Below are positions 42,846-51,744 of a stretch of 64,000 nucleotides of DNA, one piece after another. The notes under the pieces were generated by a model that saw only the letters and a program-made list of their open reading frames with translations, had not been told where the DNA came from and did no database searches. This stretch comes from Chrysophaeum taylorii (taxonomy: Eukaryota > Sar > Pelagophyceae > Pelagomonadales > Pelagomonadaceae): assembly GCA_029834535.1 (NCBI GenBank), contig JAQMWT010000105.1:80822-144821 (forward strand), written 5' to 3'. The first letter of the stretch is position 1. Each line of letters opens with the position of its first letter. Made by a program: the position numbers and the translations under genes.

Positions 42846-43149
42846 CCGCTAAGGCTTACCCCCCCTCTCTCGAGGCTTGATACCCGTTCAACGGGACACC
42901 TTTCCCGATCTTCTTAGTGACATCATACCTCTCTTTTGTGAGAAGCATTCTTGCTGTATTCTTGTAGTTTCCTTGCTATCATATTCCATCTCTCCATCTT
43001 GTTGAGAGGCTTGGTGAGCGTGAGCAAGGTGTGTGGCGAGCTTATCCGACCCCGCGTCCGTGTTCTCCTCGTTCAGTGAGGTCTCGGAAGAGTCGGTGAG
43101 TACCCCCTTTGTCACCCGGGGGTCGGGAAGTTTTTTCTGTGCCGCCATA
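42828..43149 (+). repeat. Gypsy-2 3' LTR
   Basis: A 322-base copy of the 5' LTR with the same ends, followed by the CTTGG target duplication. Confidence 0.9.
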
Positions 43150-43154
43150 CTTGG

Positions 43155-43408
43155 GTTCCAGGGCGTCCAGGGTGTCTAGCCGACCCAGGGTGTAAACGGC
43201 CGATCCAGGGTTTCCAGGGTATCCAGGATTTTGAGGGCATCAGTAGTGCGCCCAGAACAGGCCTCTTGTAAGGTCCAAGCCCCATTATGGTCTGTTATTC
43301 CATGCCAAACAGGGTTGGCGTGCTATCAGCCAGTCTAAACAGGGTTGGCGTGCTATCCAGGGACAGGGGTCTACCTCGGGCTCATTTCATGAAATGTGCC
43401 AGATAGGG
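43155..43408. repeat. Satellite flank and spacer
   Basis: Continues the ATCCAGGGTG array interrupted by Gypsy-2 (to about 43240). Then comes a tandem AACAGGGTTGGCGTGCTATC (about 43307-43361) and unique DNA up to the kinase gene stop. Confidence 0.6.
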
Positions 43409-45115
43409 TTAACCCAGGCCTAATTTGCATACGAGATTCAGGATACGGCGGACACGGTCCTGTCTTGAGTTTGCAGGCTCGGTTTGGCGGTGAACGACAT
43501 GCGCCTCAATTAGGCCAGCTAGATCAGAAAGTGAAGCGTTGTCGAGTATGCACTTCCACGAAGTCTCCAGATTGCCCCTTAGCTTGTTCGAGATCGACGC
43601 AAAGAGGAGTGCGAAGTCCATGCAATAATCATCGGTAAAAACTGACTCCGGGGAAAGTAGCAGGGCATGCGAATAGTCGATCAGCTTGAATTCGCGATCA
43701 ACAACGATAATGTTTTCGATTCGAGCATCAAAATGGACGATGCCTGCGGCGTGGAGCTTGTCGATCGATGCTATGATTGACATGATATGATCAATGCCCA
43801 GCGGGCTATCTTTTCCGTCAGTCGAGGGAACGATCGGTTTATGTGATAGTCGATCTCGGCGAAGTGGTCTGCCAACGGGGAAAGTGAGTATGGCACACGC
43901 TCGTCCATGTGCACCCGGAGGTTCCCATTCGAAACACGAGACGAAGGAGACGCTGCCCGCTTCTTCGGGGAGATTTCGTAGGATTTTCATTTCGTTATTG
44001 GCATATTTCGAAGAATCAGCTCGAATCAATTTCACCGCGATCGGCTTGTCAGCGCTACCTTGGCGGGTCATCTGAAGGACGATGCCAGTCAAGCCGCGGC
44101 CGAGAACTGGACGCTCCTTGTGGAGAACATAATCCCGAAGTTGATTTTGTTCCAGCGCCGACGTCGCAAGTATTTCTAGCGGATCCATGGCAGGCTGACA
44201 ATCTGGAGACGGCATGGTGTACAACTTGCCAGAGACCGGACTAGGTCCCATCAGAAATCGGGCCACGAAACTCTTTGAACCATGGCTGGTGAGTTCCCCC
44301 TGGACACAGCGCAGAAGTCGATCCTCATCCCAAACCGTTGCACGAAACTGCATACTGTCGAGAATTAGAACGTGGATGAGTTTCACGTCTCGGGCATGCC
44401 GGTTATTATTCTTCTTTGCATGATACGATATGTTCGAGGCATACATCTTTGCCTCACCCAGGGCTTGACAGCTATTTGCATTGAAGCCCCTCGTGCCCTT
44501 AATCAAAGATCGAACACACCCGTACAACGGTGGATCGAGGGCAGGCTTACCTTCGCGCTCGCGTTTGGCGTGTTTGCGCGGCTCAAATAGTATCTCGTTA
44601 ATAACGAAGCCGTCGGGTTTCAAATAGTACTTATGAAGACCTAGCCGGCCTCGTCGCAGCCATGGGACGTTCTGACTGTCACCAAGCACCAGCTGCTTAT
44701 GTTGCATGGCATTCCGGAGTGTTGGGAAAAGCACCGACATGACGTCTGCTTCGCTCGCACCCGACGCGATGGGTTCAGCAAGTAGAGGTTCTCCTTCTTC
44801 TGGCTCGTACGGTTCAATTGCGTGACTTAATTGGAACCTCCTCAGCTCCTCGTCACCTTTGCTCGCGGTTGTCGCATCCCCAGAGTTGTACTTAGCGTCA
44901 ATTTGTGCTCTAATTTCTTGCAGGACTTCTTTAATTGATTGCTGGACTTCTTTAATTTCTAGCTGGACTTCTTTAATTGCTTGCTCGTCTTCTTTAATTG
45001 CTTGCTGGCTTTCTTTAAGTCCTCGAATAATATCCATTATCTCCTGTTTTAAGCTGACCCAATCTGCTTCGCGGTGCCGTTTCGATTCGTGCTCCGCAGT
45101 GACGCCGCTGTCCAT
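43409..45115 (-). CDS. PD-(D/E)XK-like plus protein kinase, Crinkler-type effector-like
   Basis: A 568-residue intronless protein. Residues 23-75 form a coiled coil built of repeated (Q)AIKE(D/V)(E/Q) heptads. Residues about 150-290 resemble the restriction-endonuclease-like module of Crinkler/CR-type proteins: KPDGFVI with Pro167-Asp168, then GEAK with Glu221 and Lys223, a PD..ExK arrangement. Residues about 334-500 are a protein kinase: Gly loop LGRGLTG (339-345), Lys362 in AVKLI, Glu375, the catalytic loop HFDARIEN (Asp463, Asn468; HFD in place of HRD) and LIDY (Asp480; DFG equivalent). All key kinase residues are present. No signal peptide or LxLFLAK motif is seen. In known families such proteins act as secreted or intracellular effectors, or in conflict systems. 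Its role here is unknown. Neighbours are Gypsy-2 and a hypothetical gene on the same strand. Confidence 0.75.
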   Translation of the reverse strand: MDSGVTAEHESKRHREADWVSLKQEIMDIIRGLKESQQAIKEDEQAIKEVQLEIKEVQQSIKEVLQEIRAQIDAKYNSGDATTASKGDEELRRFQLSHAIEPYEPEEGEPLLAEPIASGASEADVMSVLFPTLRNAMQHKQLVLGDSQNVPWLRRGRLGLHKYYLKPDGFVINEILFEPRKHAKREREGKPALDPPLYGCVRSLIKGTRGFNANSCQALGEAKMYASNISYHAKKNNNRHARDVKLIHVLILDSMQFRATVWDEDRLLRCVQGELTSHGSKSFVARFLMGPSPVSGKLYTMPSPDCQPAMDPLEILATSALEQNQLRDYVLHKERPVLGRGLTGIVLQMTRQGSADKPIAVKLIRADSSKYANNEMKILRNLPEEAGSVSFVSCFEWEPPGAHGRACAILTFPVGRPLRRDRLSHKPIVPSTDGKDSPLGIDHIMSIIASIDKLHAAGIVHFDARIENIIVVDREFKLIDYSHALLLSPESVFTDDYCMDFALLFASISNKLRGNLETSWKCILDNASLSDLAGLIEAHVVHRQTEPANSRQDRVRRILNLVCKLGLG

Positions 45116-45523
45116 ACGATGCCTGTGGGCGAAAACTCAACTCATTAAGTTCGCAACAAGACATCGATGATGTGTCTTCCAGAATCTGCGATCGAGGGCG
45201 CCAGGCAGCAGGATCAACCGCTTCGCTCTTGCAACGTGCGACGTGGCTACCGCTTGGCGCCGGCACCACGCCGTGCCGCGGCACTGCTCGGCACCGCGAT
45301 CCTCGAGCGCAGCCATCGACTGTTCGACGGAGCCAGCGCCAGCGCGTCGAGGTTGCAGAGGCGAAGCGCGACAGAAGCTCCAGCTGAGAGTCACCCTCGT
45401 GCAAACAGAGATGGAGGCGCGAAAGGCTCGACAAGTTGGAGTTACTCCGGCGGCACGCCACGATGAGCCGAGCAAATCGCGCACACCGACGTGCGAGCAC
45501 GAGATCCTCGGCAAAACGAGAAT

Positions 45524-46105
45524 TCACAAACATGATGAGCAACAACAACGATGAAAGCACAACACATTGCACGCATGACACGAGGGGTTAGTCGACGAGG
45601 AGACGCCGGACACTCGCGGCTCTCGCGTCAACTGGATAACCTGATCTTCTCGAGTAGGGAGGTTGGCTTCTAGCGCGTCGACTTGCTCGGAGGAGAGCTG
45701 CTTCTTCTCGTCCTCTGGTACGCCAGAAAGCGTGCGACTCGCCAAGGCTCGCGCCCGCTTCTCCCTCTGCGCCGCCTCGGGCACCTCGCGCGCCGCCCGT
45801 TCGCGCGCCGCAGCCTTGCGCGCCGCTCGTTCGCGCTCCTCGTATCGATTGACGAACCGCTGCGACCCCTCGCGCTCTAAGTCCGTGATCCCCGCCAGTT
45901 CCAAGCGCGCGCAGTGGGCGCGGTACAGGCCCGCCTCGTCCTCGGGATCCTTCGTCGCGGAAACGATGGCCTCCCACAGTTCGACGATCTTCAAACGCTT
46001 CGCCACCTCCTCGGTCGGGTCGCAGTCAAGCGCGTCGCGCGTGAGCTGCGCTATCCGTTCACGATACGATGAGACGTGTTTCCCATCGCGTCTGGTTTCC
46101 ATCAC
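45524..46105 (-). CDS. Hypothetical charged helical protein
   Basis: 193 codons, about 400 bases upstream of the kinase gene on the same strand. The first 140 residues are rich in Arg, Glu and Ala and predicted helical (RYEERERAARKAAARERAAR). The end is Cys-rich (SCHACNVLCFHRCCCSSC). I do not recognise it. The Cys-rich tail may be read-through of non-coding DNA. The space 45116-45523 holds only short frames. Confidence 0.4.
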   Translation of the reverse strand: MMETRRDGKHVSSYRERIAQLTRDALDCDPTEEVAKRLKIVELWEAIVSATKDPEDEAGLYRAHCARLELAGITDLEREGSQRFVNRYEERERAARKAAARERAAREVPEAAQREKRARALASRTLSGVPEDEKKQLSSEQVDALEANLPTREDQVIQLTREPRVSGVSSSTNPSCHACNVLCFHRCCCSSCL

Positions 46106-46334
46106 GTTCTACCGACGAGTTATTATTACACTAACCCGCCGGGTCTCTCGGCCGCCGGGATATTCACAAGATCCCTTTGAGATCCCGAAGTGCCCCCCGT
46201 TTATTTGTTTGTCCGAAAGTGTCTTCACGCAGCATGCGCACTCGCCTTCAACCAAATCGTCGCGCCGTTCGCGCCTAGCACGCGTATGATGTTCGCGGAA
46301 TCGGGTTCCTCTCGTCGAAATCTTTACTACAAAT

Positions 46335-46385
46335 CGGCAGATGTTTGTCTGTCTGTCAGTCTGTCTGTCTGTTTGTCTGTTTGTC
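46335..46385. repeat. LINE tail microsatellite
   Basis: (TGTC)n/(TGTT)n tract directly at the 3' end of the LINE. On the LINE strand it reads GACAAACAGACAGACA, a simple-repeat tail in place of poly(A). The same GACAAACA repeat lies beside the insertion at about 54320. Confidence 0.6.
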
Positions 46386-47465
46386 TTTAAAGGTCGACTG
46401 TTGTAAGAAGGGGGGGGGGGGGTGTGTGGTGCATGAATGATGTGGGTGGTTTTGTGGGGTAGGAGGGATGTGCCTGATGGGCGGAGATAAGTACGCGGGA
46501 CCTAGTCGGCGGGGTCATCGCCGAGTCGTGGGGCAGGCGAGGAGAGTACCAAGGGCCCCGCCTTGGTACGTCGTACGCATGCTGCCGCCGGACGTATGTG
46601 CGACGAAGGGTGACGTCCTGCTGGGATCGGGCGGCCTGGATGGGGTTCCCCGAGGCGGCGACATGGGTGAGGGCGGTGAGGGCATAGCGAGCCCGGCCTA
46701 ATGCGCTGGCGATCCCCCACTCACGGTAGATGCGGCGAGTTTTTTTTGGGCCGCCTTTGCCTCTGTGAAGTTGGCGCAGCCGCTTGTCACCCAGGTTCGC
46801 GCAGCGATGCGCTCTGCGCATGTTTGGGCGAGAGCGTGGCACGCCGCGCTGGCCTCGCCGAAGGCACCAAAGACGAGGCCGGCGACGGTGCCGTAGCTAC
46901 GTAGCCGCTGGTCGACAGGGCCCAAGAAGCCAGGCGGTGGTGCTGTACCCGGCTGGGGGATGATGGCGTCGATGCCGCGGGCGTGAGCGAGGTATTCGTC
47001 GGAGTGGACTTGCGCTGCGCGCCAATCGACAGGCGACGGGTGGGAGGGATGGAGGGCGTGGGCGGTGTAGAACGAACCCCAAGCGAGGGTTTTGATGTCG
47101 TAGAGTTGCTCCTTGTTGTCGAGCGTGGTGAGGATGTCTGGGACGACTTGACGTCGGGCGAGATTGCCTCGGTACCGGCCGTAGAGGCGCGTGCGAATGG
47201 TAGGGGCGACGACGTCAGCAAAGATGCCGAAAACCTCGGTTTTACAGGGCTGGGGTGCCGGCCTCTTTGACGCTGCAGAGGACGCACTCGAGCTTGCCGT
47301 CATGCCAGGTGGTCCGCGCTCCTCCGCGGTTGACAAGGTTGGCCTGCGTGAGAAGCACCTTGCCGCGAGCGTCGAGAACGACGTCAGTGCCCAGAATGCG
47401 AGTGCCCGCGAGGCCCGAACAAGCTGGAGAGGGGTAGCCAAAGTACTGGGCACACATCTCAGCCC
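46386..47465 (-). pseudogene. LINE 3' part: RT C-terminus with PD-(D/E)XK domain
   Basis: The 3' kilobase of a non-LTR retrotransposon. On the minus strand a Cys/His-bearing segment (AQYFGYPSPACSGLAG, LDARGKVLL, TTWHDGKLECVLC; about 47280-47455) is typical of the region after RT. A nuclease-like domain follows (about 46780-47200): RRQVVPDILTTLDNKEQLYD then IKTLAWG, i.e. PD...DxK, and later GLVFGAFGEAS. The C-terminal basic helix (KTRRIYREWGIASALG) is in another frame. The 3' untranslated part ends in GTCGACCTTTAAA. Two or three frame changes are needed. The left end is defined by five short copies elsewhere; the right end is a junction with Helitron DNA near 47465. Confidence 0.68.
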
Positions 47466-48718
47466 AGCAGAAACGTAATGAAGAATGAGGGTCTGCCGCA
47501 AACTCTGACGATGGCCATGGCATCCTGGTAGGCGGCGCGCATCTCTCGCTGCGACCCCTTGAACGCGGACGGGAGGATGCTGCGTTTGCCCGCGTTGCCC
47601 GCCTCGCCATCCGCGACGGCGTCTTGGAGACCGAAGTAGAGATCGGCGCGCAGCTTCTTTTGGTTCTGGCGGCACCACTCGATGCGCGAGACCTCCATCT
47701 TGACGGCGCCGTCGAGGAAGTACTCGTGGCTCAAGTGGTTGAGGCGGTGGATGAGGGAAAAAACGTGGAGGGCGACGGCCAGTATCGGCGAAGTGTTGTT
47801 GTTGCCTCTCTCTTGGTTTCTTCCTCGGGGCCGGCACGTGGTTTGTCCGGGTTTTGGCGCGCGGAGGTGCGCGCGATAAACGTAATATTCCTTGGGCGTT
47901 ATGGTGGTGAGGCGGGCGGTCCCGTCCGCGGGGTTAATCTTGTTGATCCCGATGTTGTAGCCGCTGGTCCGGCCCGTCGGGAACATGAGGGTGAAGTGCA
48001 GGGGATCGCGCTGCCCGTTGTAGACGCTGACGAGCTCGAGCTCGGGCCGCCCGCGCGCGCCCTCGCAGTGGACGACGATGTCGCGGTTCGGCACGGCGGT
48101 TTCCTCGTCGCCGAGGACGATCATGGCGACCTCGTCGACGACCTGCGCGTTTCCGCGTCGCGCGTGGTGGTCGGCGGGCCTTTGTTCGGCGTGGACGACG
48201 ATTCGCGCGTTGGTTGCGTCGGCGTTCGCGCTGTCGATGTGGGCGTCGGCGTGTCGAAACGTTCGGACGAACCGGTTGTTGGCGAGGATGACGGCCTGGA
48301 CGGTGCGGACCACGTGATCGTTCAGGAGCGAGGACTGGAGGCGGTGCTGGAGTTGCGTGTCGGGATCGAGCAGGTACGTCTGCGCGAACATCGGCGCCTC
48401 GCCGGCCCGCGGCCGCAAGGAGCCCAGGCGGTGGTGTATTTACTCCGAGATGCGCAGGGCGCTGATGGGGCACCGATTGCTGGAGGTCGTGTTGCTTCTG
48501 GCGAACGGGCGCTCGTCGTGGACCTGCATGCTCGCGAACGTGAAAGCGTTGTTGAGCTTGCGGGCGTCGGCTCTAAAGGCCTGGCCGGTGGCGTAGGAGG
48601 TCGTGATGAGATGGACGAACTCCGGAGGCGGGTTCGGAGGGTCGGGAAGCACGATCGTGCCCCCCGAGCAGCACCGGTTGTATTTGTTTATGGTTGTCTC
48701 CGTAGTTGTGGCCAGTAA
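47459..48718 (-). pseudogene. Helitron Rep protein, N-terminal fragment
   Basis: The minus-strand frame 47459-48418 (319 codons), preceded by 48440-48652, matches the Helitron-like N-terminal domain: PPEFVHLITTSYATGQAFRA, LNNAFTFASMQV, DPLHFTLMFPTG, ITPKEYYVYRAHLR, IEWCRQNQKKLRADLY, and ILPSAFKGSQREMRAAYQDA then MAIVRVCGRPSFFITF. In complete proteins the HUH endonuclease and helicase follow; here the frame ends at FITF, where LINE sequence begins. A frameshift separates the two frames. Confidence 0.8.
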
Positions 48719-48839
48719 AGCGTGTAGCAGAACGGACAGACTATGTGAGGAAGCTATGACACTTACCCCTCCACCACGTCCCCATTATAGTTCTCACATC
48801 CCCATTTCAGTTTTCTCACATGGTACCAGAAAATTTGTT

Positions 48840-49471
48840 TCATTTATCTCCATCATGACTCGCCCTGATATCACTTGGTCCGTTAATCAGTGTGCGCGTT
48901 TTTCACACAATCCCCTGGTAAACCCCACTGGCACGCTTTATCCCACACTCTGCGTTATCTCAACGGTTCTCCGGCTCTTGCCCTTGTTCTTGGTCGCGAT
49001 TCTACCCTTCGTCTCTGTGGTTAATCCGACTCCAGCTGGGCCGACGACCCTGATGCCCGCCACTCCACTCCTGGCTTTTGTCTTCTCCTTGCTGGCTCTA
49101 TGATATCCTCCTGCTCACGCTCGCAGTACCTCCTCGCCCGCTCCTCTTTTGAAGCTGAATTGCTCGCTCTTTACGCCGCTACTGCTGACCTCTCTTGGTT
49201 TCTCAAACTTTTTGATGCCTTTGATCTCCCTCGTCACACGGTCCCAATGTATGTCGATAGCACCACCACCGTCACCCAAGTCCGTCTCCAATGTCTCATG
49301 CGGCGCACCCGCCATATTGCCATTCGCTCTCACAGCACCGCTGAATATCATCGCACCCACATCATTGATCTCCAACACAATCCCCGCCTTGACAACCTTA
49401 GCGACATATTCACCCGTAGTACGGAAGCTCCTCCCTTCCTCCGGCTTCGTGCTCGTTACCTCACCTCGTGA
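48840..49471 (+). pseudogene. Copia-2 RT end and RNase H
   Basis: Frames at 48603-49103 (3' part) and 49100-49471. RNase H shows SRSQYLLARSSFEAELLA and VDSTTTVTQV. The first catalytic segment (GYSDSSW in Copia-1) is GLIRLQLG-like here because of a frameshift. Nearly identical to 33880-34530 of Copia-1. Confidence 0.78.
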
Positions 49472-49523
49472 CTTCACCCTGATATCTCCTGTCTCTTTCT
49501 GCCACACTGCCTTTCCTGACGTC

Positions 49524-49580
49524 TTTAAATGTCGACTGCTAAGAGGGGGGTGTGTGTGGGGAGCATGAAGGATGTGGGTC
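49524..49580 (-). mobile_element. LINE 3'-end scrap, 57 bases, in Copia-2
   Basis: TTTAAATGTCGACTGCTAAG to GATGTGGGTC, flanked by TCCTGACGTC (49514-49523 and 49581-49590), a 10-11 bp target duplication. Copia-1 has a single TCCTGACGTC at the matching site, which is the empty-site allele. Confidence 0.85.
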
Positions 49581-49800
49581 TCCTGACGTCTTCCTGCAAG
49601 CTTCTCCTCTGTGAGCGTCTCACTTACCCCTTTTTTCCTTCTTCCTTTTCTTTCTTTTCCAGCACCTGTGTGGCGGCCTCACTAACCCCCTTTTTCCTTT
49701 TCTTTCTTTTCCAGCACCTGTGTGAGGAAGCTATGACACTTACCCCTGCACCACGTCTCCATTATAGTTCTCACATCCCCATTTCAGTTCTCACAGACTA

Positions 49801-51069
49801 TGTATGTCCATGCGTTTCTATAAAAAAAATTAAATACTCATATTGGCTTGGGTCGTGGCTGGTATGTCGCCAGGTTTTGTGCCGTTGCATTCCGCGTCCT
49901 TGCCCCTCGTGGCGACCGCAGCCTCGTAGTCATGCTTGAGTTCATGAACGGCATCACTTTCGCAGCTGGTGCCGAGCGCATCGTCGTCTTGCGTCTCTCT
50001 CGCAGCCTGGTTGTCATCATCGATCGTCGCATTCATGTATCGCATCAGTTTCGCCGGTGGTGTCGACCGCATTATCGTGTTTAGCTTCAACGCTGCGACT
50101 CCTGACGACCGCAGCCTCATGGATCCTCTTCGCGGCCATGCGGTTCGCGTCCTTCGCCGCCCTCCTAATCGCAGCCTGGTCGCGTGGCGCAAGGCGCGCT
50201 CTTGGCTTCGTATCGCGGCGGCCTGCGAGTTGGCGTTCTTCGCCGCCCTCGCAACCTCGTCGCCGCGCGCCCGCTCGTGTCTCTCGCGACCAGGCGCCGC
50301 TCTTTTTGGAGCAGACGCCGTCGCTGGTCCGCGAGTTCCTGAGACGTGGGCATCACTCTTTTTTCCATGCTTTCAGTTCGAAACTTGAACTGCTGCGTTC
50401 ACGAGAAGTCTGTCTGTCGACGCAGACAACTGGCTACCACGAAACAATTAAAATTTTCGAGGCTTTCCATTGTTCTCGGAGTTCTTGGAAGTCGTTATTC
50501 GGAAGAAAGAATTGGTCAAAACTTGAAGTGCTACGTTATTATGAATCTGACGCATGAGCATCGTTCTTGGAATGTTCGAGAGCCCGCTCCTCAAGACTCA
50601 AGAAAAAGTGAAAAGCCACATAACATAGCGGCGTGATTTTCGATGCGGCAGGTAGAAGCTGTCAACACGGCTCGCCTACGACATATTCGACCGTTCTCGG
50701 AATCTTTTTTCAGTCGTTATTGGCAACGGCTCGCACGCCATAATTCAAAATTGTCAACGGCTAGCTTTGGACGCACAAAAAAAAAAAAATCACGAAAGCG
50801 ATGATAAGAGCGCCAAACATACCGAAAATTTGTATTCGTACTAACAGTACATAGCGAAATTTTGTATCTGACAATTACGTCCGTTTCGGCGTCCGTTTTG
50901 AGTACTTTTCAGTACATGACGACACCAAACACCTGGCCCCGATTATTTGGGAATAATGCAACCTTATAAATAATAACCCTTCTTCATGCGGGGGTAAGAA
51001 TTCAGCAGAGATCCACCTTGACGATATAGATCGACGCGAAAAAAAAAGGCGGCACGATGACGATCCGAG
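49801..51069. other. Unassigned stretch
   Basis: Between about 49848 and 50370 both strands are open (for example plus 49969-50388, minus 49830-50192), with weak internal repeats containing GACCGCAGCCTC and GCATC.CTTTCGC. No motif is recognised. From 50640 to 51060 I see only AT-richer non-coding DNA with A runs. Confidence 0.4.
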
Positions 51070-51744
51070 TTGGCGCGTCGACGGCGCCCGTGGTTCAGCG
51101 ATGATACCCGTCCACCAGGAGGGGACTGGGAGACAACGACTTTGAATCGACGTGACGACTCAAGCTACTTCGAGCGCCACCACCAAAGGCAAGGCCTGTG
51201 GCACGAAGACTACCGGGGGCGAGACGATCAACGGCACGCCGATCGAGACCGACGCCGTTTGCAGTCGCAAATGCGACAAGTCCCTGACCATGGAGTCGAC
51301 GAGTTGTTTTGCCGCCAGGACTTGTCGTGCGGCGGTCGAGACGACAAGTTGTTGCGCCGCGAGGAGCAGCGGTGCGACGGTCGAGACTTGAATCGCTCTC
51401 GGTCTCCAAGGCGACGGCTGTCTGGCGCGAACGACAACCGGCAGCGCGACGGTCGAGGCCGGTACCGTTCACGTTCGCCGGCGCGACGTAAGGGTGAGTC
51501 GCAGCGTCGCGCCGACCGTCGCGGCAAAGACGCGAGCCACGAGGGAGACACCAGTAGTGCCGAGGCACCGCGATGGCAGCAAATACAACGGGGAAAGCAG
51601 ATGACGGGCCGCGGTGCGACTCCCGAGACGATTCTTTCGCGCCTCGAGGCGACGAATTTAGCGCTCGGAACTTGTCGACTGCCGCGCACCGCGTTGCCAA
51701 GTTTGGAGGCCGAGACCGCGACTTGCGACGCGATCGTCGCGTGA
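51070..51744 (+). CDS. Arg-rich N-terminal segment of the RAP gene, uncertain
   Basis: A 224-codon frame rich in Arg, Asp and Ser-Arg (RSRSPRRR, RSRSPARRKG) with repeated RRD/GRD units. It overlaps the start of the RAP frame (51573) by 171 bases in another frame. It may be a 5' exon or a frameshifted N-terminus of that gene. SR-like composition alone does not prove function. Confidence 0.4.
   Translation: MARRRRPWFSDDTRPPGGDWETTTLNRRDDSSYFERHHQRQGLWHEDYRGRDDQRHADRDRRRLQSQMRQVPDHGVDELFCRQDLSCGGRDDKLLRREEQRCDGRDLNRSRSPRRRLSGANDNRQRDGRGRYRSRSPARRKGESQRRADRRGKDASHEGDTSSAEAPRWQQIQRGKQMTGRGATPETILSRLEATNLALGTCRLPRTALPSLEAETATCDAIVA

Larger units (their letters stand above)
35646..43149 (+). mobile_element. 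Gypsy-2: young Ty3/Gypsy element lacking protease and methyltransferase
   Basis: LTRs at 35646-35970 (325 bases) and 42828-43149 (322 bases) differ by about three substitutions and two small indels. They have the ends TGTGGCGGCA and TGCCGCCATA and are flanked by CTTGG at 35641-35645 and 43150-43154. The primer-binding site is at 35973-35982; a short purine run (AGGGGAG, 42819-42825) precedes the 3' LTR. Internal order is leader, gag, RT, RNase H, integrase, C-terminal extension. Relative to Gypsy-1 and Gypsy-3, about 2.7 kb with the protease and methyltransferase is missing near 38830-38950. Gag has three frame breaks and pol one (about 41395). Confidence 0.9.
48744..49795 (+). mobile_element. 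Copia-2: internally deleted Copia element
   Basis: A 77-base 5' LTR (48744-48820) and a 75-base 3' LTR (49721-49795), both TGTGAG..CTCACA, flanked by GACTA at 48739-48743 and 49796-49800. After a possible primer-binding site (TGGTACCAGA) the sequence jumps directly to the end of RT (MTRPDITWSVNQCARF at about 48855) and RNase H, so about 4 kb is missing. It contains a LINE scrap at 49524-49580 and the same tandem C/T-rich tract before the 3' LTR as Copia-1. It inserted next to the Helitron fragment. Confidence 0.87.

Noticed and set aside
43409-46105. A two-gene toxin-antitoxin or bacterial operon
   Set aside because: The neighbours are eukaryotic retroelements, there are no ribosome-binding sites, and the two frames are 400 bases apart.
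45663-46289. A plus-strand Ser/Arg-rich frame
   Set aside because: It is opposite the charged helical minus-strand frame, without its own features.
47624-48718. A 364-residue plus-strand frame rich in Val, Gly and Asp
   Set aside because: It is the antisense of the Helitron Rep fragment; only the minus strand has recognisable motifs.
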